Source: Olsenella_K sp036454645 (GTDB lineage: Bacteria > Actinomycetota > Coriobacteriia > Coriobacteriales > Atopobiaceae). From it: a DNA stretch of 64,000 nt. Shown one piece after another: positions 34,601 through 43,314 of this stretch. The translations under genes were made by a program, and so were the position numbers. The stretch is from positions 10,085-74,084 of the forward strand of contig JAZHSQ010000006.1 of assembly GCA_036454645.1 (NCBI GenBank), in the 5' to 3' direction. The notes below the pieces were generated by a model, which saw nothing but the letters and a program-made list of their open reading frames with translations, had not been told where the DNA came from and did no database searches. The number at the start of each line of letters is the position of its first letter. The first letter of the stretch is position 1.

Positions 34601-36904
34601 GTGCGCTACGCGAGCGTGGTCGTCGACATAGCGACGAGGGCCCTCGACGAGCCCTTCGACTACGTCGTGCCCGAGGGCCTCGAGGCCGCGTGCGCCGTGG
34701 GCGCCACGGTGCTCGTGACCTTCTCGCACAGGCACGCCGTGGGCTACGTGGTGGCGCTCTCCGACGATGCGCCGGCGGGCGTGGGGGCGGGGCGGCTGCT
34801 GCCCGTGGAGGCCGTGCTCGCCCCGCCCGCCTTCGACGAGGCGGCCGCGCGCGTCGCGCTCTGGATCGCGCGGGAGTACGCCTGCCCGCCGGCGGACGCG
34901 GTGCGGCTCTTCCTGGCGCCGGGCCAGACCGTCAAGGTCACCCGCGCCGACGAGGGGTCGCCCTGGGAGCTCGTCTGCGAGTCGTCCGGCCCGGTCGACG
35001 AGCGCTGGGTCGCCCTCGGCGAGGCCGCGGCGGACTTCCGCCCGCGCGCCAACGCGAGCAGGCAGCGCCAGGTCATCGAGGCGCTCGAGGCGGGCCCCAT
35101 GCGCCTGGCGGAGCTCGCCGCCACGGCGGGCTCCGTCGCGCAGACGGTCGCGGCGCTCGAGCGGCGCGGCGTCGTGCGCGTCTGGCGGGCCCGCCACGTG
35201 CGCGGCCAGGAGGGCACGTCCCTCTCGTCCGCCGTCGCCGCCCGCCCGCGCGAGCTCACGGAGGGGCAGCGCGCCGCCCTCGCCGCGATCGACGAGGCGC
35301 GCGAGGCGGCCTCCGGCGACGTGGTGCTCGTCGACGGCGTCACGGGCTCGGGCAAGACCGAGGTCTACCTCGACGCCATCGAGCACGCGCTGGCGGCGGG
35401 CAGGGGCGCCATCGTGCTCGTGCCCGAGATCTCGCTCACGCCGCAGACGGTCGGCAGGTTCCGCTCGCGCTTCGGCGACGAGGTCGCGGTGCTGCACTCG
35501 CGCCTGTCCGCGGGCGAGCGCTTCGACCAGTGGGACCTCGCTCGCAGGGGCGAGGCCCGCGTGGTGGTGGGCGCCCGCTCGGCGCTCTTCGCCCCGGTGG
35601 CGGACCTCGGGCTCGTCGTGATCGACGAGGAGCACGAGGGCTCCTACAAGCAGGACAAGTCCCCGCGCTACCACGCGCGCGAGGTGGCCGCCCGGCTCGC
35701 GGCCGAGCGCGGCTGCGCCCTCGTCCTCGGGTCGGCGACGCCCTCGCTCGAGAGCCTGCGCCGCTGCGAGGTGGGCTCCTGGCGCGGGGCGCGCTGGCGG
35801 CGGGTGGAGATGCTGGAGCGCCCGGGCGGCGCGCGCCTGCCCGAGGTGCGCGTGGTCGACATGGCGGGCCAGTTCCGCGGCGGAAGGAGGTCGGTCTTCT
35901 CCGCCCCGCTCGCCGAGGCGCTCGAGGGCGTGAGGGACCGGCGCGAGAAGGCCGTGCTGCTGCTCAACCGCAGGGGCTTCTCGAACTTCCTGATGTGCCG
36001 CGACTGCGGGTGCGTGCCGGAGTGCCCGCACTGCTCCTGCGCGCTCACCTACCACGAGCGGACGCACACGCTGGAGTGCCACACCTGCGGGAGGAGCTGG
36101 CCGCAGCGGGCCTACCCCGACCCCTCGACGCGCTGCCCCAACTGCGGCAGCCGCTACATGGCGGCCTACGGCGTGGGGACCGAGCGGGTGGAGGACGAGC
36201 TCAGGCTCCTGCTCGGCGACGGGGTGGAGGTCATCCGGATGGACGCGGACGCCACGCGGCGCAAGGGCGCGCACCAGGAGCTGCTCGAGCGCTTCGACGC
36301 GGCCGAGTGCGCGGTGCTCGTGGGCACGCAGATGATCGCCAAGGGCCTCGACTTCCCCGAGGTCACGCTCGTGGGCGTCGTCAACGCGGACACGACGCTG
36401 AAGCTGCCCGACTTCCGCGCGGCGGAGCGCACCTACGACCTCCTGGAGCAGGTCGCGGGGCGCGCGGGCAGGGGAGGGGCGGCCGGCGAGGTCATCATCC
36501 AGACCTACTGGGCCAACCACCCCGCGATTCAGGCGGTCGCCCGCCACGACCGCGGCGTCTTCCTCGACTACGAGCTCGAGGACAGGCGCGACGCGGGCTA
36601 CCCGCCCTTCTCGCGCACGGCGAACGCCGTGGTGTGGGGCAGGGACGCGGGCGCCGTGGCCGCCTGCGCCGACGAGCTCGCCCGCCTGGTGCGCGAGGAG
36701 GTCGCGGGCGAGGGCGGCTGGGAGGTGCTCGGCCCCACGGACTGCGTGAAGGCCCGGGTCAAGGACCGCGTGCGCCGCCACGTGGTCGTGAAGGCGCCCG
36801 TCGACGCCGACCTCGGCCCCGCGCTCTCGCGCTGCGCCGCCAGGCTCACCAGGCGCCAGGGTATAAGGATGGCATTGGACGTCGACGCCTACGACTTCAT
36901 GTGA
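34601..36904 (+). CDS. priA: Primosomal protein N' (replication restart helicase PriA)
   Basis: 3'-5' DEAH helicase that reloads the replisome at stalled forks, 767 residues. The N-terminal 3'-DNA-binding domain is followed by Walker A GVTGSGKTEVY (about 245), DEEHEG (about 341), and a zinc-binding Cys cluster (about 465-515: CRDCGCVPECPHCS, CHTCGRSW, CPNCGSRY). Helicase motifs MDADATRRKG and QMIAKGLDFPEV come after it. The start is GTG directly after the metK TAG, so translation is coupled. metK-priA-def-fmt-rsmB is a familiar Gram-positive operon. Confidence 0.96.
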   Translation: MRYASVVVDIATRALDEPFDYVVPEGLEAACAVGATVLVTFSHRHAVGYVVALSDDAPAGVGAGRLLPVEAVLAPPAFDEAAARVALWIAREYACPPADAVRLFLAPGQTVKVTRADEGSPWELVCESSGPVDERWVALGEAAADFRPRANASRQRQVIEALEAGPMRLAELAATAGSVAQTVAALERRGVVRVWRARHVRGQEGTSLSSAVAARPRELTEGQRAALAAIDEAREAASGDVVLVDGVTGSGKTEVYLDAIEHALAAGRGAIVLVPEISLTPQTVGRFRSRFGDEVAVLHSRLSAGERFDQWDLARRGEARVVVGARSALFAPVADLGLVVIDEEHEGSYKQDKSPRYHAREVAARLAAERGCALVLGSATPSLESLRRCEVGSWRGARWRRVEMLERPGGARLPEVRVVDMAGQFRGGRRSVFSAPLAEALEGVRDRREKAVLLLNRRGFSNFLMCRDCGCVPECPHCSCALTYHERTHTLECHTCGRSWPQRAYPDPSTRCPNCGSRYMAAYGVGTERVEDELRLLLGDGVEVIRMDADATRRKGAHQELLERFDAAECAVLVGTQMIAKGLDFPEVTLVGVVNADTTLKLPDFRAAERTYDLLEQVAGRAGRGGAAGEVIIQTYWANHPAIQAVARHDRGVFLDYELEDRRDAGYPPFSRTANAVVWGRDAGAVAACADELARLVREEVAGEGGWEVLGPTDCVKARVKDRVRRHVVVKAPVDADLGPALSRCAARLTRRQGIRMALDVDAYDFM

Positions 36905-36965
36905 GGCGCGGCGGAACGCAGAGGGATGAGTGACCGGCGCAGGCCGGTGCGATAGGAGGAGCAAC

Positions 36966-37508
36966 ATGAGCGGACTTGATGACATCGTCGTGGCGCCCAA
37001 CGAGTGCCTGAAGACCGAGTGCGCGCCGGTCGAGAGGATCGACGCCAAGGTGAGGCAGCTCGCGAGGCGCATGCTCAAGGACATGTACGCGGCGGACGGC
37101 TGCGGCCTCGCCGCACCGCAGGTGGGCGAGCTCGTGCAGCTCGTCGTCATTGACGTGGACTACGGCGCGGGCAAGAAGAACCCCTACGTGCTGATCAACC
37201 CCAAGGTCGTCGTCGCCGACGGCGAGGAGCGCGAGAACGGCGAGGGCTGCCTCTCGTTCCCCGGGATCACGGTGCCCGTCTCGCGCCCGACCCACGTCGT
37301 GGTGCAGGCGCTCAACCTCGACGGCGACCTCATGCAGTACGAGGCCCGCGACAACCTGCTCGCCATGTGCCTGCAGCACGAGATCGACCACCTGCACGGC
37401 GTGACGATGCTCGACCACCTCACGCCGGCGCAGCGCGTCCGGGCCGTCGCGGCCTACCAGGACGCCCTCGCCCGGGGCGCGCGCCCCGGCGAGGTCGGCG
37501 AGGAGTAG
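36966..37508 (+). CDS. def: Peptide deformylase
   Basis: Iron/zinc hydrolase that removes the formyl group from nascent proteins, 180 residues. The three family motifs are GCGLAAPQVG (motif I), EGCLSFPG (motif II, metal Cys) and HEIDHLHG (motif III, two metal His and catalytic Glu). ATG at 36966 has a very strong AGGAGGAG site; a 12-codon upstream extension is ignored. It is nine bases before fmt, the enzyme that adds the formyl group, in the normal order. Confidence 0.97.
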   Translation: MSGLDDIVVAPNECLKTECAPVERIDAKVRQLARRMLKDMYAADGCGLAAPQVGELVQLVVIDVDYGAGKKNPYVLINPKVVVADGEERENGEGCLSFPGITVPVSRPTHVVVQALNLDGDLMQYEARDNLLAMCLQHEIDHLHGVTMLDHLTPAQRVRAVAAYQDALARGARPGEVGEE

Positions 37509-37517
37509 GGGGGCGCC

Positions 37518-38519
37518 ATGCGCATCGTATTCATGGGGACGCCCGAGTTCGCCGTCCCCTCGCTCGAGCTCCTGGCCGAGAAGGGCGACGTGGCCCTCGT
37601 GGTCACCCGCCCCGACGCGGTGCGCGGCCGCGGCAGGGACCTCGTGCCCTCGCCGGTGAAGGCCGCCGCGCAGCGGCTCGGCCTGCCCGTGCTGGAGGCG
37701 CGCCGCGTGAGCGACGAGGTGCTCGCCGCCGTCGCGGACGCGGCCGTCGACGTGGTCTGCGTGGCGGCCTACGGCGCGATCCTGCCGGACGAGCTCCTCG
37801 GCATGACCCGCCTGGGCTGCGTGAACGTGCACGCCTCGCTGCTGCCGCGCTGGCGCGGCGCCGCGCCGATCCAGCGCGCGGTGCTGGCGGGCGACGAGCG
37901 CGCGGGCGTCTCGATCATGCGCATCGCGCACGACCTCGACGCGGGCGCGTGGTGCCGGCAGGCCTCGACGGAGGTCGCGGACAAGCCCTGCGCGGAGCTC
38001 ATGGCCGAGCTGGCGCGGCTGGGCGCGCGCGAGCTCGCGCGCGCCCTGGACGAGATGGGCCGCGGGGTCGCGGTCTGGCACGAGCAGGACGAGTCGCTCG
38101 TGACGCTCGCGCCGAAGATCACGAAGGAGGAGATGCGCCTCGATCCGGCGGACCCCGCGCTCGCGAACAAGCGCCGCGTGCAGGCCTCGCTCGACGCGGC
38201 GCCGGCGCGGCTGGTAGTCGGCGGAAGGGGCGTCCGCGCGATGGGCGCCGCCCTCTCCGGGCGCGACGTGGCCGAAGGCGAGGTCGAGGTCGACCACGGC
38301 CGGGTGTTCCTCGGCTGCGCGGACGGCGCGCTCGAGCTCACGCTCGTGAAGCCGGACGGCAAGCGCGAGATGCCCGCCTCCGCCTGGGCGCAGGGGCTCA
38401 AGGCGCCGGGCCGCAAGGGCAAGGGCGCCGCGGCGGGCTCCACCGCGGGCTCAGGGGCGGGCTCAACCGCGGGAGCTGCCGCCGACGCGGCCCCGCGCCT
38501 CACCTGGTCGAGGGCCTAG
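37518..38519 (+). CDS. fmt: Methionyl-tRNA formyltransferase
   Basis: Transfers formyl from 10-formyltetrahydrofolate to initiator Met-tRNA, 333 residues. It opens MRIVFMGTPEFAVPSLELL. The folate/catalytic block is NVHASLLPRWRGAAPIQRAVL in part, with the catalytic triad residues Asn, His and a later Asp (AHDLDAGAW). The C-terminal OB-like domain ends around PGRKGKG, followed by an extra Gly/Ser/Ala-rich tail of about 30 residues. The stop is one base before the rsmB start. Confidence 0.96.
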   Translation: MRIVFMGTPEFAVPSLELLAEKGDVALVVTRPDAVRGRGRDLVPSPVKAAAQRLGLPVLEARRVSDEVLAAVADAAVDVVCVAAYGAILPDELLGMTRLGCVNVHASLLPRWRGAAPIQRAVLAGDERAGVSIMRIAHDLDAGAWCRQASTEVADKPCAELMAELARLGARELARALDEMGRGVAVWHEQDESLVTLAPKITKEEMRLDPADPALANKRRVQASLDAAPARLVVGGRGVRAMGAALSGRDVAEGEVEVDHGRVFLGCADGALELTLVKPDGKREMPASAWAQGLKAPGRKGKGAAAGSTAGSGAGSTAGAAADAAPRLTWSRA

Positions 38520-38520
38520 C

Positions 38521-40215
38521 GTGGCCAGGCGCGAGGGAGGGGCGAGAAGGCCGTCCGGCCGGCAGGGCGACGCCCGGCGGGCCGGCGGCCGCGGGCAGGC
38601 CAGCCGCGAGCGCGACGTCCGGCGGGCCGGCGGCCGCGGGCACGACGCCCGGCGGGCCGACGGGCTTCGCGGGGCGAGCGCGGCGCGCGTCGCCGCCGCG
38701 GACCTCGTCCGCGAGGTCCGTGCGAGGGACGGGCGCGTGAAGGACATCGCGCGCAGGTCCGCGACGCTCGCCGGACTCCCGGCGCGCGATCGGGACCTGG
38801 CGATGCGGCTCGCGTGCGGCGTCGTGGCGACCAGCGGCAGGCTCGACGAGGTCCTGGGCTCGCACCTGAGGGGCAGGTCCCACCTCGAGCCGCGCGTGCG
38901 CGACGCGCTGCGCGTCTCCTGCTTCGAGCTGCTCTACCTCAGCACCCCCGCCTCGGCGGCGGTAGACCAGGGCGTGGAGCTCGTGCGCTCCTGCGCGCCG
39001 CGTGCGGCCGGCCTCGCCAACGCGGTCCTGCGTCGCGTCGCGGAGCAGGACCGGCCGAGGGTCGAGGCTGCGCGGCGCAGGACCGAGGAAGCCGCGGGCG
39101 AGGGCGCTGCGGTAGAGGCCGCCGCGACGGCGGCTGCTGCCGTCGATACCGGGACCGAGTCCCAAGAGGGTCCCGCCGCCGCGGGAGAGGGCGACCTCGC
39201 CGACCTCGTGCTCGTCTCCGGCCTCCCCGCGTGGCTCGTCCGGGGGCTCGTCGGCGCCGTGGGGCTTCCCGCGGCCCGGAGGGTCTGCCTCGACGAGCTG
39301 GAGCCCGCGCCCGTCTACGTGCGCGCGAACCCCATGGCCTTGTCGCCCGAGGGCGCGCCCGCGCGCCTGAAGGAGGTCGGCCTTGGGCCCAGGCGCGTCG
39401 AGGACACCGACGTCTACCTGCTGGAGCGTCCCGGCGCACTCGCGTCGAGCGGACTCGTGAAAGAGGCCGACGTGGTGCCCGCGGACCTGGCGGCGCAGCT
39501 CGTCTCCTGCGTCGCGGCTCCGCGGCCCGCCTCGTCCGTGCTCGAGGTGGGCCAGGGGCGGGGCACCAAGTCCCTGCTGCTCGAGGCGGCCGCGCTCGCG
39601 GGCGGAGGCGCGGCCGACATCCTGGGCGTGGACTCCGAGGAGTTCAAGTGCCGGCTCTCCCGCAGGCGGATGGAGGCCGCCCGCCTCGACGGGCACGTGT
39701 CCAGCCTCGTGCTCGACGCCCGCGAGCTCGGCGGCAAGGAGCCGCCGGCGGGCGTCGAGGCTGCCTACGACCTCGTCTTCGTCGACGCGCCGTGCTCCGG
39801 CACGGGCACGATGCGCCGCCACCCGGAGATCGCGAGGTCGCTCGCGCGCGCCTCGGTCGAGCCGGTCGAGCAGGGCGCGCCGGTCGAGCAGGGCGCGCCG
39901 GGTTCGCTGCCCGTGCTGCAGCTGCAGATCCTCGCGGCCGCCGCCGCGCGCGTGCGGCCCGGCGGCGAGCTGGTCTACGCCACCTGCTCGTTCCTGCCCC
40001 AGGAGAACCGCGGCGTGGTCGACGCGTTTCTCGCCTCGAGCGAGGGGGCTGGCTTCGAGCTGGCGCCCGTCTGCGACGCCTGGGGCGTGCGGCAGATGGG
40101 TGAGGGGGGCCAGCGGCTCGTCAGGTCCTTCTCCGACGGGGGATTCCTCCTGAGCGTGACCGGAAAATGGCCTTGCGACCTGCACTTCTGCGCGCGTATG
40201 GTGAAGTGCGCCTGA
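38521..40215 (+). CDS. rsmB: 16S rRNA (cytosine-967 C5) methyltransferase
   Basis: NOL1/NOP2/Sun-type SAM-dependent methyltransferase for 16S rRNA, 564 residues. An Arg/Gly-rich N-terminus of about 55 residues built from degenerate RRAGGRG repeats precedes a NusB-like RNA-binding domain (about 55-180: AADLVREV ... LEPRVRDALRVSCFELLYL). The catalytic domain has EVGQGRGTKS (SAM loop), DAPCSGTGTMRRHPEI and YATCSFLPQEN; the last two hold the catalytic cysteines. An internal duplication (VEQGAPVEQGAP) and an Ala-rich insert near 190-225 make it longer than the usual 430-450. GTG start one base after the fmt stop. Confidence 0.93.
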   Translation: MARREGGARRPSGRQGDARRAGGRGQASRERDVRRAGGRGHDARRADGLRGASAARVAAADLVREVRARDGRVKDIARRSATLAGLPARDRDLAMRLACGVVATSGRLDEVLGSHLRGRSHLEPRVRDALRVSCFELLYLSTPASAAVDQGVELVRSCAPRAAGLANAVLRRVAEQDRPRVEAARRRTEEAAGEGAAVEAAATAAAAVDTGTESQEGPAAAGEGDLADLVLVSGLPAWLVRGLVGAVGLPAARRVCLDELEPAPVYVRANPMALSPEGAPARLKEVGLGPRRVEDTDVYLLERPGALASSGLVKEADVVPADLAAQLVSCVAAPRPASSVLEVGQGRGTKSLLLEAAALAGGGAADILGVDSEEFKCRLSRRRMEAARLDGHVSSLVLDARELGGKEPPAGVEAAYDLVFVDAPCSGTGTMRRHPEIARSLARASVEPVEQGAPVEQGAPGSLPVLQLQILAAAAARVRPGGELVYATCSFLPQENRGVVDAFLASSEGAGFELAPVCDAWGVRQMGEGGQRLVRSFSDGGFLLSVTGKWPCDLHFCARMVKCA

Positions 40216-40327
40216 TTGGCCAGGCGCGAATAGTCGGTGTGGCGCGCCTGGCCGGCGGAGGTGCGGGGCAGCCTTGCGGCCCCTGCCACGCCGCTCGCCC
40301 CGCCACGCCGTACGCACCGTCGCGTCA

Positions 40328-40376
40328 CATGAAGAGAGCGCATGCCGGCGGTCGTCCGGCGTGCGCTCTCTTCATG
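40328..40376. terminator. 21-bp hairpin between convergent rsmB and fmdB
   Basis: CATGAAGAGAGCGCATGCCGG-type arm (40328-40348, 21 bp) pairs with 40356-40376 around a 7-nt loop. It is perfect with one G-U on the plus strand and has one mismatch on the minus. It lies in the 247-bp gap between convergent genes and probably ends both transcripts. Confidence 0.7.
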
Positions 40377-40462
40377 CAATGCCGCCTGCCGCGGCTGCCT
40401 GGTACGTGCTAGGTCGCTGCCGACGAGCGGCGAGCGTGGCGCGAGCCATCTGCGACGTGCGC

Positions 40463-40645
40463 CTACTTGCCCTTCTGGTCCGTGTTGTAGAACCCCGAGC
40501 CCTTGAAGACGATGCCGGAGGGGGAGAAGACGCGCTCGGCCTCGTTGCCGCACTTGGGGCAGGTCACCTTGGGGTGGGCGGACATGGGGTGCTCCACCTC
40601 GAACGTGGTACCGCAAGAAGGACACTTGTAGTCATAGCGAGCCAT
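40463..40645 (-). CDS. FmdB-type zinc-ribbon protein
   Basis: 60-residue FmdB/CxxC regulatory-type zinc ribbon. It opens MARYDYKCPSCGTTFEVEHPM and has a second knuckle CPKCGNEAERVFSP, followed by GIVFKGSGFYNTD, the common family ending. Family members are widespread and lack a settled function; the name comes from a putative formamidase regulator. ATG at 40645 follows GGAGG at longer spacing; a 20-codon upstream extension is unlike the family. Divergent from the HAD/TPK fusion gene. Confidence 0.88.
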   Translation of the reverse strand: MARYDYKCPSCGTTFEVEHPMSAHPKVTCPKCGNEAERVFSPSGIVFKGSGFYNTDQKGK

Positions 40646-40807
40646 AGAAGAAAGCCTCCGAAGACGAACGTGCCGAACAGGGCGCGCAAAGCAACCCTGC
40701 TTCACGCTTGTGATACTTTACCCAAATGGTGGCGGGCAAACCGTTGGGATGCGACAATGCCCGCCGATTCCATGCCAGCTCGTTGCCAGCTCACGGAGGC
40801 GTTGCGC

Positions 40808-42169
40808 ATGTCCATCGCAGGAGCGATCTTCGACCTAGACGGGACCCTCGTCGACTCGCAGGCGCAGTGGCGCCAGGCGGTCACCGGCGTGCTCGTCCGC
40901 CGTGGCCTGGACGCTCCCGCCGCGGACTGTGCGTTCGCGGACTCGGAGTCGCTCGCCCTGGGCGAGAAGTGCGCGTGGCTCCACGACAGCCTGGGGCTGG
41001 CGGCGAGCGCGAAGGAGCTCTACGAGGAGATAGCCGGGCGCATGCGGGTCGCCTACCAGCGCGAGGTGACCGCCTTGCCAGGTGCTGGCGCGTTCCTGCG
41101 CGAGCTCGCCGGCGCAGGCGTCCGGCTGGCGATCGCCTCCTCCACGCCGGGCCCCCTCGTCGACGCCGCGCTTGCCGCACAGGGCTTCGAGGGCCTCTTC
41201 GACGCCGTCGTCACCGGCGAGCAGGTCGCGCGCAGCAAGGAGTTCCCCGACATCTACCTGGCCGCGCTCGAGGCGCTCGGCACGCCGCGCGAGCGCACCT
41301 GGGTCTTCGAGGACGCCCCGTACGGGCTCAGGTCCGCGCGCGCGGCGGGGCTCAGGACCGTCTGCGTGTTCGGCGAGGGCCGGCGCGAGGGGAGGGGCTC
41401 GGACGAGGACGCGCTTTCCGCGACCTCGGACGTCTTCGTCCACGGCTACGCCGAGCTCTCGCTCGCGCTCATCGACGACTTCGCCGCCTGCGATCCCGCG
41501 CGCCTGCGCGGCGAGACCCGCGTCCTCGTGGTGGACGGCTCTCCGCTGCCGAGCTCGCCCGAGCTCGTCGCCAGCCTCGCCGCCGACGCCGACTACGTGG
41601 TGGCGGCCGACAAGGGCGCGGAGGCCTTTCTTGCGGCCGGCGTTGCCGCCGACATCTTCTGCGGCGACGCCGACTCCGTGAGCGAGGAGGCCGCCGAGTG
41701 GGCCCGGGCGCGCTCCTCGGCCGAGATCCTGTTCCCGAGCGAGAAGTATGACACGGACCTCGGCCTGGCGCTCGCCTGCGCGCGCCACGAGGCGGCGCGC
41801 CGCGGGACGTCGGCGCGCGTGACCGTGACCTGCGCCTCGGGCGGGCGCCCCGACCACGCCCTCGCGGTGGTCGGCCTTCTCGCGCAGAACGCGGACCTCT
41901 CGCCGAGGATCGTCGAGGACGGCTACGAGTGTCGCGTGCTCTCGCCGGACGGCATGGCCAGCTGGCGGATAGGGGGCCGCGAGGGCGCGACCTTCTCGCT
42001 CGTCGCCCTGCGCGAGGGCACCGTCGCGAGCGAGCGGGGCTTCCGCTGGGAGCTCGACCACCGCAGCCTCGGGCTCCTCGCCGACCTCGGCATCTCGAAC
42101 GTGGTCGCCTCTGACGCGGCGGAGGTCGAGTGCCACGCGGGCGTCGTTGCCGCCTACCTCATCGGGTAG
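40808..42169 (+). CDS. HAD hydrolase fused to thiamine pyrophosphokinase-like domain
   Basis: 453-residue two-domain protein. Residues 1-215 form a HAD-family phosphatase/phosphoglucomutase-type domain: FDLDGTLVDS with the nucleophile Asp, IASSTPG, the Lys in RSKEFPDIY, and FEDAPYGLRSARAAG. Residues about 235-453 resemble thiamine pyrophosphokinase, which makes thiamine diphosphate from thiamine and ATP: VLVVDGSPLP, VVAADKGAEAFLAAG, IFCGDADSVS, KYDTDLGLAL and GGRPDH. The first domain might dephosphorylate thiamine phosphates or act in repair; this is inference. ATG at 40808 behind ACGGAGG; the open frame upstream crosses the fmdB gene and is not coding. Confidence 0.82.
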   Translation: MSIAGAIFDLDGTLVDSQAQWRQAVTGVLVRRGLDAPAADCAFADSESLALGEKCAWLHDSLGLAASAKELYEEIAGRMRVAYQREVTALPGAGAFLRELAGAGVRLAIASSTPGPLVDAALAAQGFEGLFDAVVTGEQVARSKEFPDIYLAALEALGTPRERTWVFEDAPYGLRSARAAGLRTVCVFGEGRREGRGSDEDALSATSDVFVHGYAELSLALIDDFAACDPARLRGETRVLVVDGSPLPSSPELVASLAADADYVVAADKGAEAFLAAGVAADIFCGDADSVSEEAAEWARARSSAEILFPSEKYDTDLGLALACARHEAARRGTSARVTVTCASGGRPDHALAVVGLLAQNADLSPRIVEDGYECRVLSPDGMASWRIGGREGATFSLVALREGTVASERGFRWELDHRSLGLLADLGISNVVASDAAEVECHAGVVAAYLIG

Positions 42170-42171
42170 AC

Positions 42172-42232
42172 GCCCGCCCGCCGGTAGCACGCCGTCCGTG
42201 CGTTGCCCGCCCGCCGGCAGCACGCCGCCCGT
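42172..42232 (+). repeat. Two 28-bp direct repeats after the HAD/TPK gene
   Basis: GCCCGCCCGCCGGYAGCACG-type units at 42172-42199 and 42205-42232, two mismatches, separated by GCGTT. They begin just after the stop codon. Their CCGCCGGYAGCACG core recalls the 18-bp repeats after ffh (58830-58970). Confidence 0.8.
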
Positions 42233-42310
42233 CCGGCACCGGACTTCCGATGTCCGAGCCATGCGAAGTGCCAGGGCAAGGGGCAGGGGCAAGGGCAAAG
42301 GACAAATTGG

Positions 42311-42345
42311 TGCAAAAACAAAGAAGGCCCTCGTCGAGGGCCTTC
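42311..42345 (-). terminator. Terminator of rpmB
   Basis: GAAGGCCCTCG pairs with CGAGGGCCTTC (42323-42345). Read on the minus strand, TTTGTTTTTGCA follows. Strong intrinsic terminator. Confidence 0.9.
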
Positions 42346-42394
42346 TCGGATTCATAGCTCGCCCGCTGGGGCGCGTCATGCCAAAGGCGCGGAC

Positions 42395-42583
42395 CTACCC
42401 GCGGACCAGGTTGCCCTTCTTGAGGCAGGTGGTGCAGACGTTCATCTTCTTGCGCTTGCCGTCCTGCACGATGGTGACGTGCTGGATGTTCGGACGGAAC
42501 TTACGGTTTACGGTGCGGTGCGAGTGGCTCACAGAACGACCAGCAACAGCGTGCTTACCGCAGATCTCACAAACCTTCGACAT
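42395..42583 (-). CDS. rpmB: Ribosomal protein bL28
   Basis: Large-subunit ribosomal protein L28, 62 residues. It starts MSKVCEICGKHAVAGRSVSH and continues HRTVNRKFRPNIQ. Four cysteines (CEIC and CTTC) make it the zinc-binding C+ form. ATG at 42583 with GGAGGT upstream. It is monocistronic, with its own promoter and terminator. Confidence 0.97.
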   Translation of the reverse strand: MSKVCEICGKHAVAGRSVSHSHRTVNRKFRPNIQHVTIVQDGKRKKMNVCTTCLKKGNLVRG

Positions 42584-42658
42584 GATACTGACCTCCAACT
42601 CAGGCGCTCGGGCAGACGTGGTGGCCTTAGCGCCCCTACTACTCACAAAACACAGGGA

Positions 42659-42686
42659 ACTATACCACAACGCCTCGGCTATACAA
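42659..42686 (-). promoter_or_regulatory. rpmB promoter
   Basis: Minus strand: TTGTAT (42686-42681), a 16-bp spacer and TATAGT (42664-42659). The transcript start near 42652 gives a leader of about 70 nt. Confidence 0.75.
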
Positions 42687-42797
42687 GAGCATCATCCGCC
42701 AACCTGATGCCACAGGAGCAAAGCCCGCGGTTTCTCCACACGCGACAGGCTTCCTATACCCTGCTCCGACTACGAGCCGCCCGCCATCGCGGCGCGC

Positions 42798-42839
42798 TGA
42801 GGACTGCGCCGCGGCTGTTGAGGACTGCGCCGCGGCTGT
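42798..42839 (+). repeat. 21-bp tandem duplication
   Basis: TGAGGACTGCGCCGCGGCTG(T) occurs twice head to tail (42798-42818, 42819-42839), followed by a partial, diverged third unit. Confidence 0.9.
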
Positions 42840-42912
42840 TGAGGGCGCCGCCGTGGCCCGCTTCACCGATGCGCCCTTGCCTGGAATGACATCAACGTTG
42901 AAACGTAAGCCA

Positions 42913-43030
42913 GTAAATCACTTTTTCCCGACAAAATCCTCGGATTTTGTCGGCTAATGGCAAATTGCGGGGGGAGCAAATCGCTCTTTCCCGACAAAAT
43001 AACGAGAAATTGTCTGGAAAAAGTAATTTG
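42913..43030. repeat. AT-rich palindromic repeat cluster
   Basis: A 26-bp near-perfect palindrome, arm CCGACAAAATCC, lies at 42928-42953. The block TTTCCCGACAAAAT recurs as a direct repeat at 42924-42937 and 42987-43000, with similar AAATC(A/G)CT before it. A third, inverted and diverged copy spans 43003-43030 (minus-strand reading AAATTACTTTTTCCAGACAA). The segment is far more AT-rich than its surroundings. It may be a multi-site operator or a remnant of a small repeat element. Confidence 0.8.
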
Positions 43031-43314
43031 GTCACGTAAGGCCCGTGTCGGCGCGGTGGCCTAGCACGGCCTGGATGTCGTGGGGTGGAGAAGGACGGCT
43101 TAGAACGGCTCTCATCGCCTCGCCTCTTTGGGGATGGTCAGGCAGAAACCGCCTCTGGCGTCCCGGGGTGCGGAGCCGGCGTAGCCCGCCGCGCCCGGCC
43201 GCCCTCGCCCGTCATCCGCACCGCGACGTGTCCATGAATGCCGCACCTTTGAATTGAGCGGCGGCAACATGGGTTATACTGACTGCGATTTATGTGGCGC
43301 AAGCGGCGTGCGCG

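Noticed and set aside
33293..37150. A 1285-residue open frame on the minus strand opposite metK-priA-def
   Set aside because: The repetitive Gly/Val/Arg/His composition is the shadow of GC-biased codons on the plus strand. Real, motif-complete genes occupy the plus strand.
42660..42866. 68-residue minus-strand frame upstream of rpmB
   Set aside because: It covers the 21-bp tandem duplication and the rpmB promoter, with no ribosome site.
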